The notes: generated from the sequence alone by a model not told the origin. A DNA stretch of 64,000 nucleotides from Trogon surrucura (GCA_020746105.1 CM036619.1:8532238-8596237), one strand, 5' to 3'; positions 12,701-26,161 are shown, counted from the first letter of the stretch. Translations and numbers: made by a program.

Positions 12701-15640
12701 AAAGCCTATTTGTACTCTGGACATTGTCTCAAGGCAGCTGACCTGCAAATATGAAAAAGAAGCTTGGCTTCCCGCAGGTTAATTGTTTAAATTTGTCAAG
12801 CTAAGTGGACTATAGCTTGTTTAGCAGGGTTTATTTTAAACTAAAGACTCTTTATCCAGGAAATTGTATTGCAAAAACTCAGACCAGAATCCATTTACCT
12901 CTATTGGACTAAGATGGTAATCAGAGGACCCTCTTTGGTACAACACAGTGCTCTGTATTTGTGTCGTACCTTTCGTCGGACGGTATTAAATAACCACTGG
13001 ATTGCAATTCTGGAAGCTGTTCGGCCAGATGAGTCTCTTTTATGACCTGTAGTGACTAGTTGCTAGCAGTGAGGGGAAAAAAAAAAAGCTAGCACCCTGG
13101 GTCTCCGGTCATGAGTGGCATCTGTAAGAAAAGGTGTGTAACCTGGAATGAGGTGAAGCTGTTAGCTGCAAATATTGTGGTTTCTGGAATAAAAGCTATG
13201 ATATACTTATCTGCTGTGAAGAAAATTAATCTTGATTTAGCACAAGTTCAGCTGGTGTTCACAGAGACAAGTACCAAAGGCAAACACACAGTTTTCGGAT
13301 GGGAAAACACAGGTTGCCTTTAGATGGTTGTGGCCACCTCATTTACAGCCCCAAATTGATATACTTTGTTTTGATTGTCTACTTGCTCATTTTTAAGATT
13401 GTTTGTATGAGACTTGTCTGTATCATGATAGAAGTGGAATGCACCTTTTCATAGGGCTGCTCTAAAGGAGATTGGTGTGTTATTATACACCTGTGCATAT
13501 TCTCAAATGAACAAGTCCCATTTGTTGCTGTACAAAGCACAGTTTTGGTGCAGTGACACACTTGCACGATGTTTGAACTACCTAAAAGCAGCTATATAAT
13601 GTCTGGGAGCAAGATGGGTGGCCTCATGTGATGGCCTGCCTTATTTATTCCCTTTGAAAATTTTATCCTTGACTTCTGTTGTCAGATTTGATTTCCCGGT
13701 AACTGTCTCTTTGCCGCGACTACTTGAGATGCTCCAAGCTTTAAACTACAGTAGTGCTATATAGGTATCAGGGTCGTTAATATTTATAAACACTAAAAGC
13801 ATGGGAGACATGAGTGACTGAATCAAATGTCTTAGTGTCTTTGGGAGGAGACGGTAAATGTCTCAGCAGACTAGCAAGGTGTGTGCACGAAGGGAGATGG
13901 CAAGGCACATGCAAGGTTGTTCAGTGGCCACAGAGTCCTGGATTTATGGACCATAGGATACCTCCAGCCTGTATTCCACTCAGTGTAGTGAAAAAACACT
14001 GAATTCTGGGACACTCGTCAAAAGGCACAGTACAGGAAGATTTTGCTCACACTGATTCAGTTATCCCATACGAACATCTGCTCGTGCTGTGGAGATGAGC
14101 CACCTTTTCCTGGCTGAAAGCATGGCTACGGTGTTAAATATAGTGAACCAACCTTGACGTGCACAGCCATTTGACTGGAGAATACCCTTAATTTTCTTTG
14201 CAATGAATAAGAAAGTCTGCTACTTCATCAAAGCTTTAATGCTAGTTGCTCCGGGTTGTTAGCCATGACTAATGTAAGATCTGCCTGTCTGTCAGCAGAG
14301 ACTGGAGGAGCTAATGACTGTATTCTGGAAGAAGAGACTTCATTGATTCAAGCTGATATACCTGGTGAGAGATGTTTTGAGAAGTTTGCAGTAAGAATAA
14401 AAAAAATATTTGGTTTTGTGTCTATAATTTGTATAAGGAACCCAGAAAACCATGTTGTGAGCTCTCTGTATTTTTCTGTTTTCTGCAAAAAAACCCATCA
14501 TCATTATCATCATCTTCTTAAGTCCGCACCTCTCTACTTTTCTATGTTTGCCTGATATAAACCAAAATACATGGGACATCCACATAAGCAAATGTGCAAT
14601 TCATTGGGGTCTGAAATCTCCTGGTTAACCCTGCACCACTCAGCGAAGTTCTCTCATCCTTCATCCTCTCCTCTGCAGCAACATGGGTCCAGTTCATTGA
14701 AAAGGAGTGATGCTGGAGCTTCCTTTGGAGCTTTTGCCATTTGATTGAGTCACAATGCTCTGAAAATTCTCTCCGTCTGTATCCCCACTATAGAATAAGA
14801 GACATTTTTTCCCTATTTGTCTCTACTCTCAGCTGGTCACACTCAGCAGATGTAGAGGTGGAGAAACATCCAAATACGCCACATGCCAGATACAGACTAT
14901 AGTGCTGTACTGAACTGGTTAATACTGTTCAGCTGACATTTCTGTATTGTAGAAAGAGCTTCATGTTATTGGCCAAGCACTTCATAATTTTCTAGTATTT
15001 CTGAAATGGATGCCAGCACTTGTAAATATTGAGTAATTTTTAATTGAAGGGATATGATCAGTAGGTGATTAGTTTATGAAGTGCCTTGAATGTATGCTGT
15101 GTTGTAGAGACAAGCCATCTGGAGTGAGCCTGTGGTTTAGCTTCTGTAATGAGTACCCACGGACTGCAGTGCCAAAATGACCAGCTTTTTTACATTGATG
15201 AAGAACTTGAGTAATGCAGTTCATTTGCACGGATCTAAATGAACTAAAATGGGGACATGATTTGGCCCGAAGATTTAGTTTGATGCTCTTGATTATTAAA
15301 TCAGGTTCATCAATGCATTTTTCTAATATCCTCAATATAACCAGCTGCTGCAAATTGTCAATATCTTGGTGCGTACAAATGCGTGGCTGTTTGCACACGC
15401 GCAGGCATGCGCACCCACACGTGCACACACTCCCGCTTTCACAGGAGCTCAAATCGAGGCATCGGGGGATGCAATTTATAAAAACACTCTCTCAAGTAAG
15501 AACGGTTTTCCTTTGAACTGAAGAGGCAACCTGAAGCCAAACAGTTTGAAACCAAACCAGATCAGACTGTTGAGTTCTTTCTGCAGCTTTTACCAAATTT
15601 GATGTGACCGGGATTTCCTTCCGTTTTGCCTGGAATTGAC
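12701..15640. other. Non-coding spacer
   Basis: No gene recognised. It holds a short imperfect CAT/ATC-rich patch at about 14497-14517 and the alternating purine-pyrimidine tract listed separately. Confidence 0.55.
15391..15430. repeat. Alternating purine-pyrimidine tract (Z-DNA-prone)
   Basis: Forty bases of nearly unbroken CA/GC/TG alternation including GCATGCGC and CACGTGCACACAC words. The composition favours a left-handed helix. No coding potential. Confidence 0.75.
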
Positions 15641-15730
15641 CTTGAATTTTCCAGGGATGGGATATCTACCACCTCTCTGGGAAACCTGTTGCAATAATAC
15701 CATCTCATCATAGATCTGTTTTATTTAGAA
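15641..15730 (-). mobile_element. Old internal CR1 fragment
   Basis: On the - strand this corresponds to the ORF2 tail region of CR1. The + strand words CCAGGGATGGGATATCTACC and ACCTCTCTGGGAAACCTGTT match, with scattered substitutions, the same region in the other minus-strand copies here (for example 57,440-57,490). The diagnostic 3' terminus is absent and divergence is high, so this is an ancient internal piece. The edges are approximate. Confidence 0.72.
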
Positions 15731-18295
15731 AGCCTGTAACTTGTATTGCTGCCGGTAACCTGGGCAGTACTCTTACTGAGTACCTGCAGCAGTAGTGTCT
15801 GTGTTGCCAGCCTTGTAGCTGCTGGAGTTAATTACTCCGAAATAAAGATTGATTTGCAGTATCACACCGAAACGAATCCTCCCCGTTCTGAAATTATCAT
15901 TACACATTTTTTTATGCTGAAGTCCGATCAATTATGGTGATGTACAGTGTTAAAACTTGAATCTGAAGTGCTGCACTGTGTCTGATGTATCGAGGAGTGT
16001 AGGAAGGAGTGAGGGTGACTGGAAGAAGTGGCTGAAAGAAAACAAATCCTTGAGAATGCTTTGATCTGAGGCTGAATATTTGTGCTCCAAGGAGAGAGTG
16101 TACAGGAGTGTAGGAGAAGGGCACAGTCTGCATGTAAGCAGATGTATTCTATTTGATGTGCTAAGATCAAGGTGTCGGAGCCTTTCGCTGCTCATCTGGC
16201 CTTCTTATCTTGCATTTTTCCTCTTAATTTTTCCCTTGTGTTTAAGAATCATTTTTCCGTCTTGTTCTCTGAAACATTCTTATGCAAAGCCAAATCTCTT
16301 GCAACTCAGGCAAGTTGTTTGTAACACAAGAGAAAAGAAGTGCTGGAATTAATGGCTTTGCATAAAAACTTATTACATTCTTTTTTTTTTTTTTTCTTCT
16401 CCTCAAACTTCCTATTAAGTGAGCAGTATTTTAATGAAGCATTTCATGGAGGGAAAAAAAAAAATGCGACTGCTGTGTCCTGTAGATTGCTCTCAGATCC
16501 CAGAAGGAGAGATTATTTACAGATTAAAGCCCTTACTGTTTCCTGTGTCATTGCAAAAGCAAATAATGAGCAGGACTTGAAAAGCTCTGGTATCTCCTGG
16601 TTTGGAGTACCAGCCCCTCTCAGAATATCAAACAACTACGCCAGCACTTTTTCATGGTACCAGATGACTAAATTTCAGAGCAGATTCTCCCCCAATTTAA
16701 TGCTGCTAATGACTGTGTGAACGAGACTTAAAAAGTAAGCATAGGTTTAAAATCTGAGCTTCAGTATTTGAACTGAAACGAGTCTGTACAGGAAGAGTCT
16801 GTCGGGAAAGGAAGCCTCAGTTTAAAATTGTCAAGTTTTTCAGTTTTTATTGCAATTTCCCCAAAGCCATGCAAGCCACAGCAGACTCGGGAATAAATTG
16901 CAGGAATCAGATTCTTGCTGTAAGCAGGGCGAAGTGGCGTGCTCTGAACACGGGCACGTGGTTAACAAGCTAGTGCGCTCCTCGGCGAGAGGTGGGTCGC
17001 TTGGGTAATTCCTTTTTTAAACAGCAGAACTGGATTCATGCTTCAAGCAGCCTCAGACAGCCAAAGAGGAATAAACTTCAGGTTTAAACCTTGTGTTTCA
17101 TGTCGTTACCTTCCTCTCCTTCCTTTTTCCCCTGCAGTGACAACGTGTCAGTGGATAACAATGGGAAGGGGAACTATGCCACGTGTGGGAATAATAAAAA
17201 CTAGCAAGGTGTATGTTGTGAGGTCTCAAATTACAGCAAGAAAAATAAGAACACCTCTCTTACCTTCCAATGTTCAGGAAAGAAAAATAGATGTGTGTTT
17301 AGCTGGAGCATGTGGGAAAGTTGAATACGTATTTGCCTTACACAAGATACCTCTTGGAGCAGGTGAGGAGATCTATATGTACATATATAGGTAGATACAC
17401 AACTATCTGTCAACCCCTTCATGATCAAAGGAAAACACTCCAGTCTGGCTGAAGTATTATTAAATATCCAGAATATGTCTGTAATGCATTCTGCTGATAC
17501 AATCCTCAATCACTAACCTCCCAAGCGCACTATTGAACAATGTCTGGTAACACTTGGCCCCTGTGCTCCATGCAGCCACAGCTTTGAAAAGGTGGTTTCA
17601 GTGACAATATTGATCTGAGCTTATTCTTAACTACTGTATAATCACAGGCTGAGCACTGATGACCTGCAGTTTCATGGAAACAAGATAACATTTGCTTTGT
17701 CTTTGTTTCTACAAAAGCCAGCAATATGATCTCTGATTCCAGCCTTTGAAGGGGTCTTGTTCATAGAGATTAGGTAAATAGAGACTCTGCTCATTTTTAA
17801 AGTCAGCAAAAGGGAATAGACTTTGGATAGGACACTGGATTCCGAGTCCGGGTTTCATTTCTATCTCTGCTGCAGAAGACCTGGGAACTCCACTTTTGTG
17901 TGGTTTTGCTAGCTATAGACTGTAGCAGCTGCTTTCCACCTCTTTCAGAGCTCCTGTAGTTTTAATGAATGTTAATTATTTTAAAAAAATAATATTTAAT
18001 ATTTTCTATACTTTTAAAAAATGTACTATCACACTAAAATTTTTTGGAAGAGAGCTGCATGGGTCTCCTAAAAATGTGCCACAGTAATATTCCTAGAGAC
18101 TCCACTGTTTTGGGTGGGAAAAGGAAAGTTTAATGCCTATTTGATCTAAAATATACCTGTTTATAAAATAAAAGCATGCTTCCTTTTGCTGGACAGGTAG
18201 TTTATGATACCTGAGCTCTCAATATATGAGAGTCTTAAATAAATAGTTTTGGTTTTGTAAACTATAACCTTGTAAATCTTAATACACTAGATGAG
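15731..18295. other. Non-coding spacer with a small CpG cluster
   Basis: No gene recognised. A T run lies at 16381-16395. A short cluster with about eight CpG dinucleotides in 80 bp lies at 16921-17000, unusual for this CpG-poor window. The last 400 bp are strongly AT-rich. Confidence 0.55.
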
Positions 18296-18507
18296 AAGAA
18301 AGAGTGTGACTCATTTACTGTGAGGGTGATGAGACACTGGAACAGGTTTGCCCAGGGAAGTTGTGGATGCTCCCTCCCTGGAAGCATTCAAGGCCAGGCT
18401 GGTTGGGGCTTTGAGCAACCTGGTCTAGTGGGAGGTGTCCCTGCCCATGGCAAGGATTTGGAATTAGATGGTCTTAGGTCCCTTCCAACCCAAGCCATTC
18501 TGTGATT
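18296..18507 (+). mobile_element. CR1 LINE 3'-end fragment
   Basis: Sense CR1 3' end. It begins in the ORF2 tail (TTTACTGTGAGGGTGATGAG at 18315) and continues through the GAGCAACCTGGTCTAGTGGG box. It ends with CCTTCCAACC and CATTCTGTGATT. It is 5'-truncated and relates to the 23155 and 38556 copies by the GAGCAAC box. Confidence 0.92.
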
Positions 18508-21500
18508 AATAGCTCTTGATGGGTAGTTGATATGATTGCAGACGATAGCATATGGTTGGCAGTGTGCTGCGAGTAGGTGTCCTTCAGTAGGATTTGGTGG
18601 CCCCGCTTGGCAAAGAGGTGGAACATCCTTGGAGGGGGTATCAAAGCGGGATGCTGCTGGCTGCCTGCCCGTGAAAGCAGAGGTGAAATCCATCCATAGT
18701 GACCCTTGAGCAGTGAAGGGTGCATGAGCCCAGGAATGAATCGCTCCAGGTGCACATTAGTGCCCTGTGGGATCACAGTTTGGAGGGCTGCCAGGCTCAA
18801 GGTAGCTGCAAAGGTGTCAGCCTTTGAAGCAGAAAACCTTGGTGGGTGGAGGAATTACTGCTGCCCAGGCAACTCTGAGGTACCGTATGAGCTGCAATTA
18901 CTCTGGTACCACAACATTTTTCTTCTCCGGCAGAATGAAATGTGGAACAATGTTATCTCTGTCTTCTTTTGGTCATAGATGAGCCCTTCCCAGATGGGAA
19001 GATGGATATGTTCCTGGATGGAGGATGGGCATATGGCAATTGTACTTGTGCCAGGGAAGGTAGTTTTGGGTTCACGGGGCTTCCCAACTAAGGCAGCTCC
19101 AGTAGATTTTGTTCCCAGGCACATCTTTATTCTTCATTTCTGTGGCTTTTCTGGTGAGGAAATGCTGAGAGTGCTGTCATCCTGGGTGTCCTCGGCAGGT
19201 GGTGAGGGGAAAAAGGGGTGAGGGAAAGCCATCCAACAGAGTCAGGACTCAGAGAAGCCAAAAAAAACCCCAAGAGCTAGGGAAAAATCCTGGCTTCTGG
19301 GACTCATTTCCTTAGGAAGTGCAGTGGAGCAAAAACATGTGGGATGACTGATATGAAGGAAAACCATGCTCATGTTTGGCAACAAGCCCTTCCTTTCAGT
19401 GTGGATGGTAGGGCTTGGTTTCTACGTCTCTCTAGGTCTTGCACATGTGAAGCTCTCTTGGGGAAGACTCCCACTCCATCTGCCCCCTCTCAGTGCTGCT
19501 GGCTGACAGAGCTATTGACAGAACTGATGCTGAGAATAATTTGCTCCTACGACCCCATAATTTAGAAGGGAACACATTCACTGGCGTCACCAAGGGAATT
19601 AGAGCTTCATTTTCTTTTAAGAATACTTTCTTTAATTGGGAGTAAACTACTTACCTTAGGAAATGAAAGGAAGTGTGTGGAGGGCAGGCATGGGGAGTGA
19701 GGAAGAAGTTGATGCTCCCTTCTGGAACAAGGAGCATTTTCTTGTGGTGGAAGTTTTCTTGGAGTGCAGAGACCAGTGGGATGTATCCAGTCAAGTGCAA
19801 GCACCTGCAATGCATGTGCTGCTGTCAGAGCTGGTTGTCTGTCCCCCCTGTAATGGGTCACAAAGAGAAGTAATAAGTAGTTTAGCATATGGGGTATTTT
19901 TTTGTTTGTTTTAGAGGGAACATTGAAAAAAATAGGCTCCAGAGGTGGGACTTCATCCCTGTTGACAGTTGAAGAAGACTTGATGACTTGCTCAGGCATT
20001 GAGGAGTAACATTAAATCGGATGGGTCCTGCCCCAGCCTGGCTAGGAGTGAGATCCCATTAACCTCTTTGCTAGGGCTGAAAGTGCCAGAGAGTAGAGGC
20101 TGGGGCTTCTAAACCAAAGGAGCTAACACTGGTTTTGCAGTTTTCTTCTTTTGTGGAGAATCGAAGCCCTGAGGCTGTGTCCCTCAGGTAAGCTGATGGG
20201 AAGCTTTCAGAGCCCAAACAGTACTGAGTTGCCTGCACATTACTGAAAGTCAATGAGAACTGTGTCTGCTGGCTTCTTTTATGCCATTAAATATATATAT
20301 GTGTATTTTGATGCTATCTATTGAAAAAAACATCCAGCACATAGGGGTTGTCCCTTGTGGATAACTGTAAAAGAGATAGAGAAGCTTCTTAGTGCTTCAA
20401 AATTGACAGGATCTGCTCCTCTTTCTGTAGGAAGGAAACAAAAATTTAAAAAATGCCAACCTAATTGACTCAGAGCTGCCCTGCGGACCCCAGGACCCTG
20501 ACACTTTTTCATAAAAGCTTACTGATTTATAAACAAAGAGTCAAATCCCAAATAATCTGAACACTAACCCAGCTGGTGTCTTCCGCCTGTGTGCACCCCT
20601 GGTACCCTCTCCTACATGAGACGTCCACACTGACCCCTCTCTGCATGTGCCATGAGCGAAGCATCTTGCAAAGTGTTTGATTCCACACTCGTAAACACCT
20701 TCCTCAATTATTTAGTACTTGGCCTTGCCCCCTGCTTGAAAGGATGCTGTGAGCCCTCTGCCACACAGCAAACATTAGCATTTTTTTTCCCCCCTGAAAT
20801 GAAATAAGAGCAACATTTAAGTCCCAGCGAGGCATTTGCTGCTTTGTCAGAGTCTAGTTGACCCAGAAACTTGGCACCATGCTCAGGTTACTCAAACTGT
20901 GGGTTTGAGTAAGACGGAAAAGCAGGGTTTCTGATATGTCAGATATTTTATCTTGCGCTTTGGGCTGTATTCCTGTCTCCAAAAGGTGGAGGATGAGATG
21001 GCTTTTCCTATCTTGAAGAGCCTTTCATGACTTCCTGGTGACCTGCTGTAGCACCAATTGCTGCTGATGACCTGGAGATGAAGTTTCTCCTGCAAAGATG
21101 TCTGAACAGTTTTAATTTCTGTGGTGATTTCCCTCTGTTCACACTGTTCAGATGCTTTTGTCTGATGCTTTGTAGCAGAGGATTCGAGCGCTCTTTTTCC
21201 AGTAGGACAGCTTTGCTGTGTGTGCAAGTCACCATTGATATTATAACACATTTGTCTTTAATTTGATAGCTCATTGCTCTTACATGTGTTCACTGTCATT
21301 GCAGAAAAAGTACTTTTGTCGGCTTTTCTCAGGAAGGGATGAGGGGTGCAGAAGTGAAATTTCTTTAGCAGAGAAACACCCTATCTGTTCTCTGCTAGTA
21401 ACTGAATATGTAAAAGAATAAAGCTAAAAATATTGATCATTCTGTAGAGAAGGAAGAGGACCACTGCCTTGCAAATGCAACTGTGGGATGTGAAAACACA

Positions 21501-23154
21501 ATTCTCATTCAAAAAATTCTGGATTGTAATTCTGCATCACACCTCTGCCACTCGGCGCTCCTCTCGGTGTCTCTCTCAGTGTTCAGCTCCTAATATTTTG
21601 AGTATTTGTGACTAGCTGAACAGCTATAGCCTTAGATATGATCTGATCTAAAATCCTCTGAGACACTGAAACACTTTGAGGCAAGGAAAGATGTTACTAA
21701 AGAGCACATGATGCAAGTGGAAAGTCTGACCACAAAAAGCCCAAATGTCTGCTAGAGGCACTATTTGCTTAATTACCTAATTTTGGACATTTAAGGAACT
21801 ATGTTAAAAAAACACAGCTAAGTTGTAGGCAGTTCTTTTGAGGTCTAAAATGACTGTGAGGGATGATCCTTAGACTTTCAAAATACAGATGCTTCCAGAA
21901 AAACAAAGAAGGAAGGGATCAAACAAGCAAACAAATCTCTGCCATTTGCCACTTTAGCAGGCTGATTTATTTATTTATTTTTAATTTTGCTGGCTGCATT
22001 TCAGATTACTGGGAGTGCAAGGTTTGTTTCATAGTGATGCTTTCCTTATTGTCAAGATTTGTGCCAAACCGTTCATGAATACCTATTTTCATGAAGTCCA
22101 TGGAATTACTGTCCACCCCCATGCAGCTTTTCACATGGACAGCTCTCCCATGCTCTGACCTCTGTCATTTCTACATGCCAGACTTCAGGGAGTGACAACT
22201 TCCCAGCTTACCTCCTTACCAACTTCCCTACTTACCCTGTAGTTCTGCTTTTGCATTGTCATATTCCAAATTTTTTTTTGTACCTTTTTTTTTTACTCCT
22301 CTGACCTGCTGCTGCTGACCGTGCTGAACCTGTGTCCTGATATGTATCTTATGCTACCCTGAAATCTCATGCACAGGAAGCATCTGGCTGTTCCCTTGCT
22401 GTATGGGGCATTCTTTCAGCGGATTATCTCTGTTTCATTCTGCTTCACTCTGGCACTAAGCCCTGAAAAAGTCATTTGACTAACCCCAGCTCTCTGCAGA
22501 TCCGGATCTCTCATCTCTCACCACTCTTGAGACGCAAGTGACTCCTGCCACGTCCACCTGCTTGGAGCTGGCTGTCCTGGGGACGTGAGCATTTGTCAGG
22601 TTTGCTTTTCCCTCTTCTCATTGCTTTGTCGTTCATATTCCCTAGAAGATGAACTGCAAGTTGCCAGGAAAAGGTGAATTAAAATATGCTCAGCTTCAGG
22701 AAGTGAAGTTTGTCATGCGGAGGGGATTTTTAAACATCCACTTGAAGTCTGCACGATTCTCCCAAGGCTCTACATTTGCAGATCTTCCACTGAGAGAAAT
22801 GGGAAGTTAGGTTCAGTTTTGCAGGTGTAAGAATAAACAAGTGTCTGTGGCTTCCTTCAGATTTTACACTGTAGTGTTTTTTTTTCTTTCTTTCTTTCTA
22901 TTTGGCATAGCTTCTCTGCACAGGCTTGGCAGGTACTCAGCCCTCTGCGCTTTCTTTTGTTGAGTCAACAATAAATGCAGCCAGAGGAGAACAGCTTAAT
23001 GGTCTATAGTAATCATCTAGCCAAAATCCTGGCTAAAATATCCTCATCCCTCCAATCTGTGTAGCTCTTGGCTTTGACTCCTTTCATCGCAAAGGGGACA
23101 ACATTTATGTGTGTGGTGGGGTGTTGGAGAGCCTTTGTAATGCCATGTTATATG
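18508..23154. other. Non-coding spacer
   Basis: No gene recognised. Minor low-complexity sequence includes a TA/TG run near 20288-20304, TTTA units at 21965-21983 and the CTTT tract at 22877-22899. Open frames on either strand, including a 130-codon one on the - strand at 19607-19999, show no recognisable domain. Confidence 0.55.
22877..22899. repeat. T-run and short (CTTT)n microsatellite
   Basis: Nine T residues lead into about four CTTT units. Short and imperfect. Confidence 0.8.
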
Positions 23155-23293
23155 TTTAAGGCAAGGATGGATGAGGCGTTGAGCAACCTGGTCTAGTGAA
23201 AGGTGTCCCTGCCCATTGCAGGAGGGTTGGAACTAGATGATCTGTATGGTCTCTTCCAACCCAAATGGCTCTATGATTGTATGATTCTATGAT
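23155..23293 (+). mobile_element. CR1 LINE 3'-end fragment
   Basis: Sense CR1 terminus of ~140 bp. It runs from the GGCAAGGATGGATGAGG segment and GAGCAACCTGGTCTAGTG box to a tail with three TATGATT-type units (23272-23293). Heavily 5'-truncated. Confidence 0.93.
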
Positions 23294-26020
23294 ATGAGTA
23301 GAGCAGGTGGTGCTGATGCAGCAAAAAGTGTCTGGGACCCTTGGGATCCTCATGTCCCTGGTGAAGTACATGCCTAATACAGCCCTTTTGGAAAATCAGG
23401 AGAGCCTTCAATCAATATGTAGTTCCTTTTCCCAGGGTAAAAAATGAGCTGCTTAGTTCCAGACAAACGACTTTCACTTCAACATTGGAGCTGCAAGTTT
23501 TAGTCTGGTGGATTATTGCTGTGTTGATAATATTTATGATGTTGTCATGGTTATCTTAATGATATTTCACCAAAACACCGCCTTTTCAGGTTGGGTAGAG
23601 ATGTGGGAATCTCTCCCTTCACGTTTTAAGCTGTTTTCTAACTTTTCCTGTTAGCAGAAGAAGCTTTGAGGTGTCATTCCCGAGGCTGAGACCAGGAGAT
23701 CTATTCAAAGAATTCAAAACCTCATGAAGGGTATTTAATGGTAGACATGCACCAAACCCCTCGGAGGATGTCCGCAGGTAACAAAACCCTGTGAAAAACA
23801 TACTTATTCATTACTATGTGCACTCATACATGATAAAGCTTAATGTTTGCTTGAAGCCTGAGTGATAGGGACTCCGTTTATGCCGTGTTTGGCTCTTAAT
23901 CATTATGATAATTTGTTATATATAATCTCTAAAAGGTAGATTAAGTCCAAGCATGACAAAACCTCCTGTTGGGTTGCTGCTGAGATCTGCCCAATAAAAC
24001 CAGTGTTGGGTTTATTTTAATTTCTTTGAAGCAAAGTGCTTATTTACCTATTACCAAACCATGTGATTACTTAAAGACATTTTTCTGCTTGATGAAATAA
24101 GCTGCAAAGTCGTATCAGTGAGGTCACACGGGTACCTGCAGATGAGGTCTCTGAGCTTAGCAGCGGTTTGCTAATTACTGCTGATACAGTGCCCTGTAAG
24201 CAGCAGTCATTAGCAAGATGCTGTTTGGCTGCTGGCAGTTGCCAGCCTGGATGCGGAGCCCAGCAGTGGCTCTGCTGTTCTCCGCATCACGGACATCCTG
24301 AAGCAAGAGCTGACCCTGCCGCCAGCTCGGGCAGGCATCGGCGGAGCGGACATCCTGACGGAGGCCAGGCAGGGCTGGTTAGTTCACACCTCAGCCTTTT
24401 CGAACTGCAAGAGTTTTATTTTCCCGTTTGAGGCCCCTGGGCTTGACTTTTGAAACCAGAACCATTTTCTGAGCTTTTTATTCCAGCAGAAAATCAGCTC
24501 CCTTTTTCCTGCGGAAGCTCTCCTAAGTGCTGCAAAGGTGTGAAAAGAAATCAGGTCCTGGCTCTTACCTTCTGTTTAATTTTTTGCTTTTGCCAGACGG
24601 GCTTTTTCGTTTGTCCCCGTGTTCCCCTGGGGATGTGCAGGGAAGATCCCATGATGTCAGCACACGCTGCTGAATGCAGATCCGCTCCTCGCGTGCGGCT
24701 GCTCTTGCTCCCTACAACTGTTTCAGCTCACTTTGTATGAGATGTTTCTCTTCCAAACGAGTAAACCACAGATGCGACTTCCCACAGGATTACCAACTTT
24801 TATGGGAAAGTTATGGCTCTCTACGAGGTCTCCTCCTCCGCTCCCACTGTGCTGCTGCTTTTCTGAAGGCAAATTAAACAGGTCTATTCCTATCTGACTG
24901 AAGCCATTGAGTTACTTAAACAGATTGACCTGACTTAGGCTTATCAATTTCTTTAATGAGGTATCCTCTGCAACTTCTGCTGGGCTTTTTGCCATCCTTC
25001 TCATTAAAAAAGTTTCTTTTGGAATCTATTTGTTCCAGGCGGAGTCATTGCCAGCTAGTTGGCTGGGTACACGCCTGACCCTTAGCCCCTAATAATGCTT
25101 TAATTTTCATTTTTAAATCTAGCAAAGGCACTGAGAAATTACCTTGCTTATAAATGCATGATTTGGAGACCATTTTAACTCTACCCAAGGAGCAGCAGTG
25201 AAGAGGGTCCTTCTTACCTCTGGCTCCATGGAAATAATCCTGCAGAACAGAGTTTCAATATTAAGATGCTCTTTCTTGCAGCCTGGGTAAGATGCCTTCT
25301 CATGAGCCCCTTTTAAAATGACAACAGTGACAGATTCCATGCAGGCTGGAGTATAACCACCTCCCACTGCAACTGCTTTATGAAGTCGAACCACCAGGAT
25401 CAAGCAGTGGGTACCTGTGAAGGGCTTACCTGAAATGGAGGAAAGAAAATCATTATTGGTGCATAGAGAAACTGATGTTTTTCTGTGGCATGACTATGCA
25501 TTGAAAATGGCTGAATTAATCCAGATTATTCTGATAAAACTGCACTCTGCCCTGGATCATCTCTCCATGGCTGTCTTTCTTGATGCCGTTGATTCACCTC
25601 CTGAAGTTATTAAATTGCTTAATGTTAGGGATTGTTTTGTTTTTGCATATTTATCTAAAAGTACCTCCCCTGTTCAAGCTCTTCCTTCCCCTCTAATAAA
25701 AAACCCGACAAGCAGTGCTGGCTCTCTTCTTTCAGGGCACAGATTATTAATCCTGCAAGTGAGATCCTGAGCGGAGCACTCGGTGGTGGGACGGGAGGAT
25801 GGCCCCCAGTCTAATTCTCAGCAAAACTGATGCCTGTGGCTGACTTTCCTGCAAAATCCCATCTTTTGCATGCCTGTCGGGCACAACTCATACAATGTGG
25901 ACACCCCAAGGAAACACAGGCAGAGGAATGCCTGATTTTTGGGTGCCTCTTATGCGCAGCCATGAGATAGATGGCAAATACTCACTCCTGCCAAGATCCA
26001 GCGTGCAGGGACATCACCTC
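23294..26020. other. Non-coding spacer with a CpG-rich patch
   Basis: No gene recognised. The stretch includes a GC- and CpG-rich patch at about 24230-24370, with further CpGs to about 24860, described in the findings. A 117-codon frame at 25417-25770 lacks any recognisable domain. Confidence 0.5.
24230..24370. other. CpG-rich patch with an unassigned open frame
   Basis: About nine CpG dinucleotides fall in ~130 bp, far above the surrounding sequence. One + strand frame is open from about 24210 through 24444 and reads a mixed, non-repetitive peptide with two D-I-L segments. Possible splice signals flank part of it: a pyrimidine-containing stretch ending in CAG at 24239, and a GTTAGT at 24378. 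I do not recognise the peptide. It could be a leader exon or promoter of ST3GAL1, an unrelated transcript, or chance. Confidence 0.25.
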
Positions 26021-26161
26021 AGATACCTCTGAAAACATTATTACAACTACTACTACTTCTACTGCTACTATTACTATTGCATCAACCCAGGTGCCTCTGG
26101 GAACATTATCACTGCTATTACTATTATTATGATTATGGTTATTATTGATTTTTTTTTTTTT
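26021..26161. repeat. Imperfect ACT/ATT tract within a ~68-bp tandem duplication
   Basis: CCTCTGAAAACATTATTAC at 26026 is followed 68 bp later by the related CCTCTGGGAACATTATCAC at 26094. Each is followed by ACT/ATT trinucleotide sequence. The second unit runs into a T-run at 26149-26160 that abuts the large CR1 copy. It is a diverged two-unit minisatellite with trinucleotide cores. Confidence 0.7.

Noticed and set aside
19607..19999. 130-codon - strand frame
   Set aside because: No domain or splice context. Probably chance.
24290..24358. CGGACATCCTGA repeated 57 bp apart, suggesting a coding or minisatellite repeat
   Set aside because: The sequence between and around the two words is not similar, so a tandem repeat is not supported.
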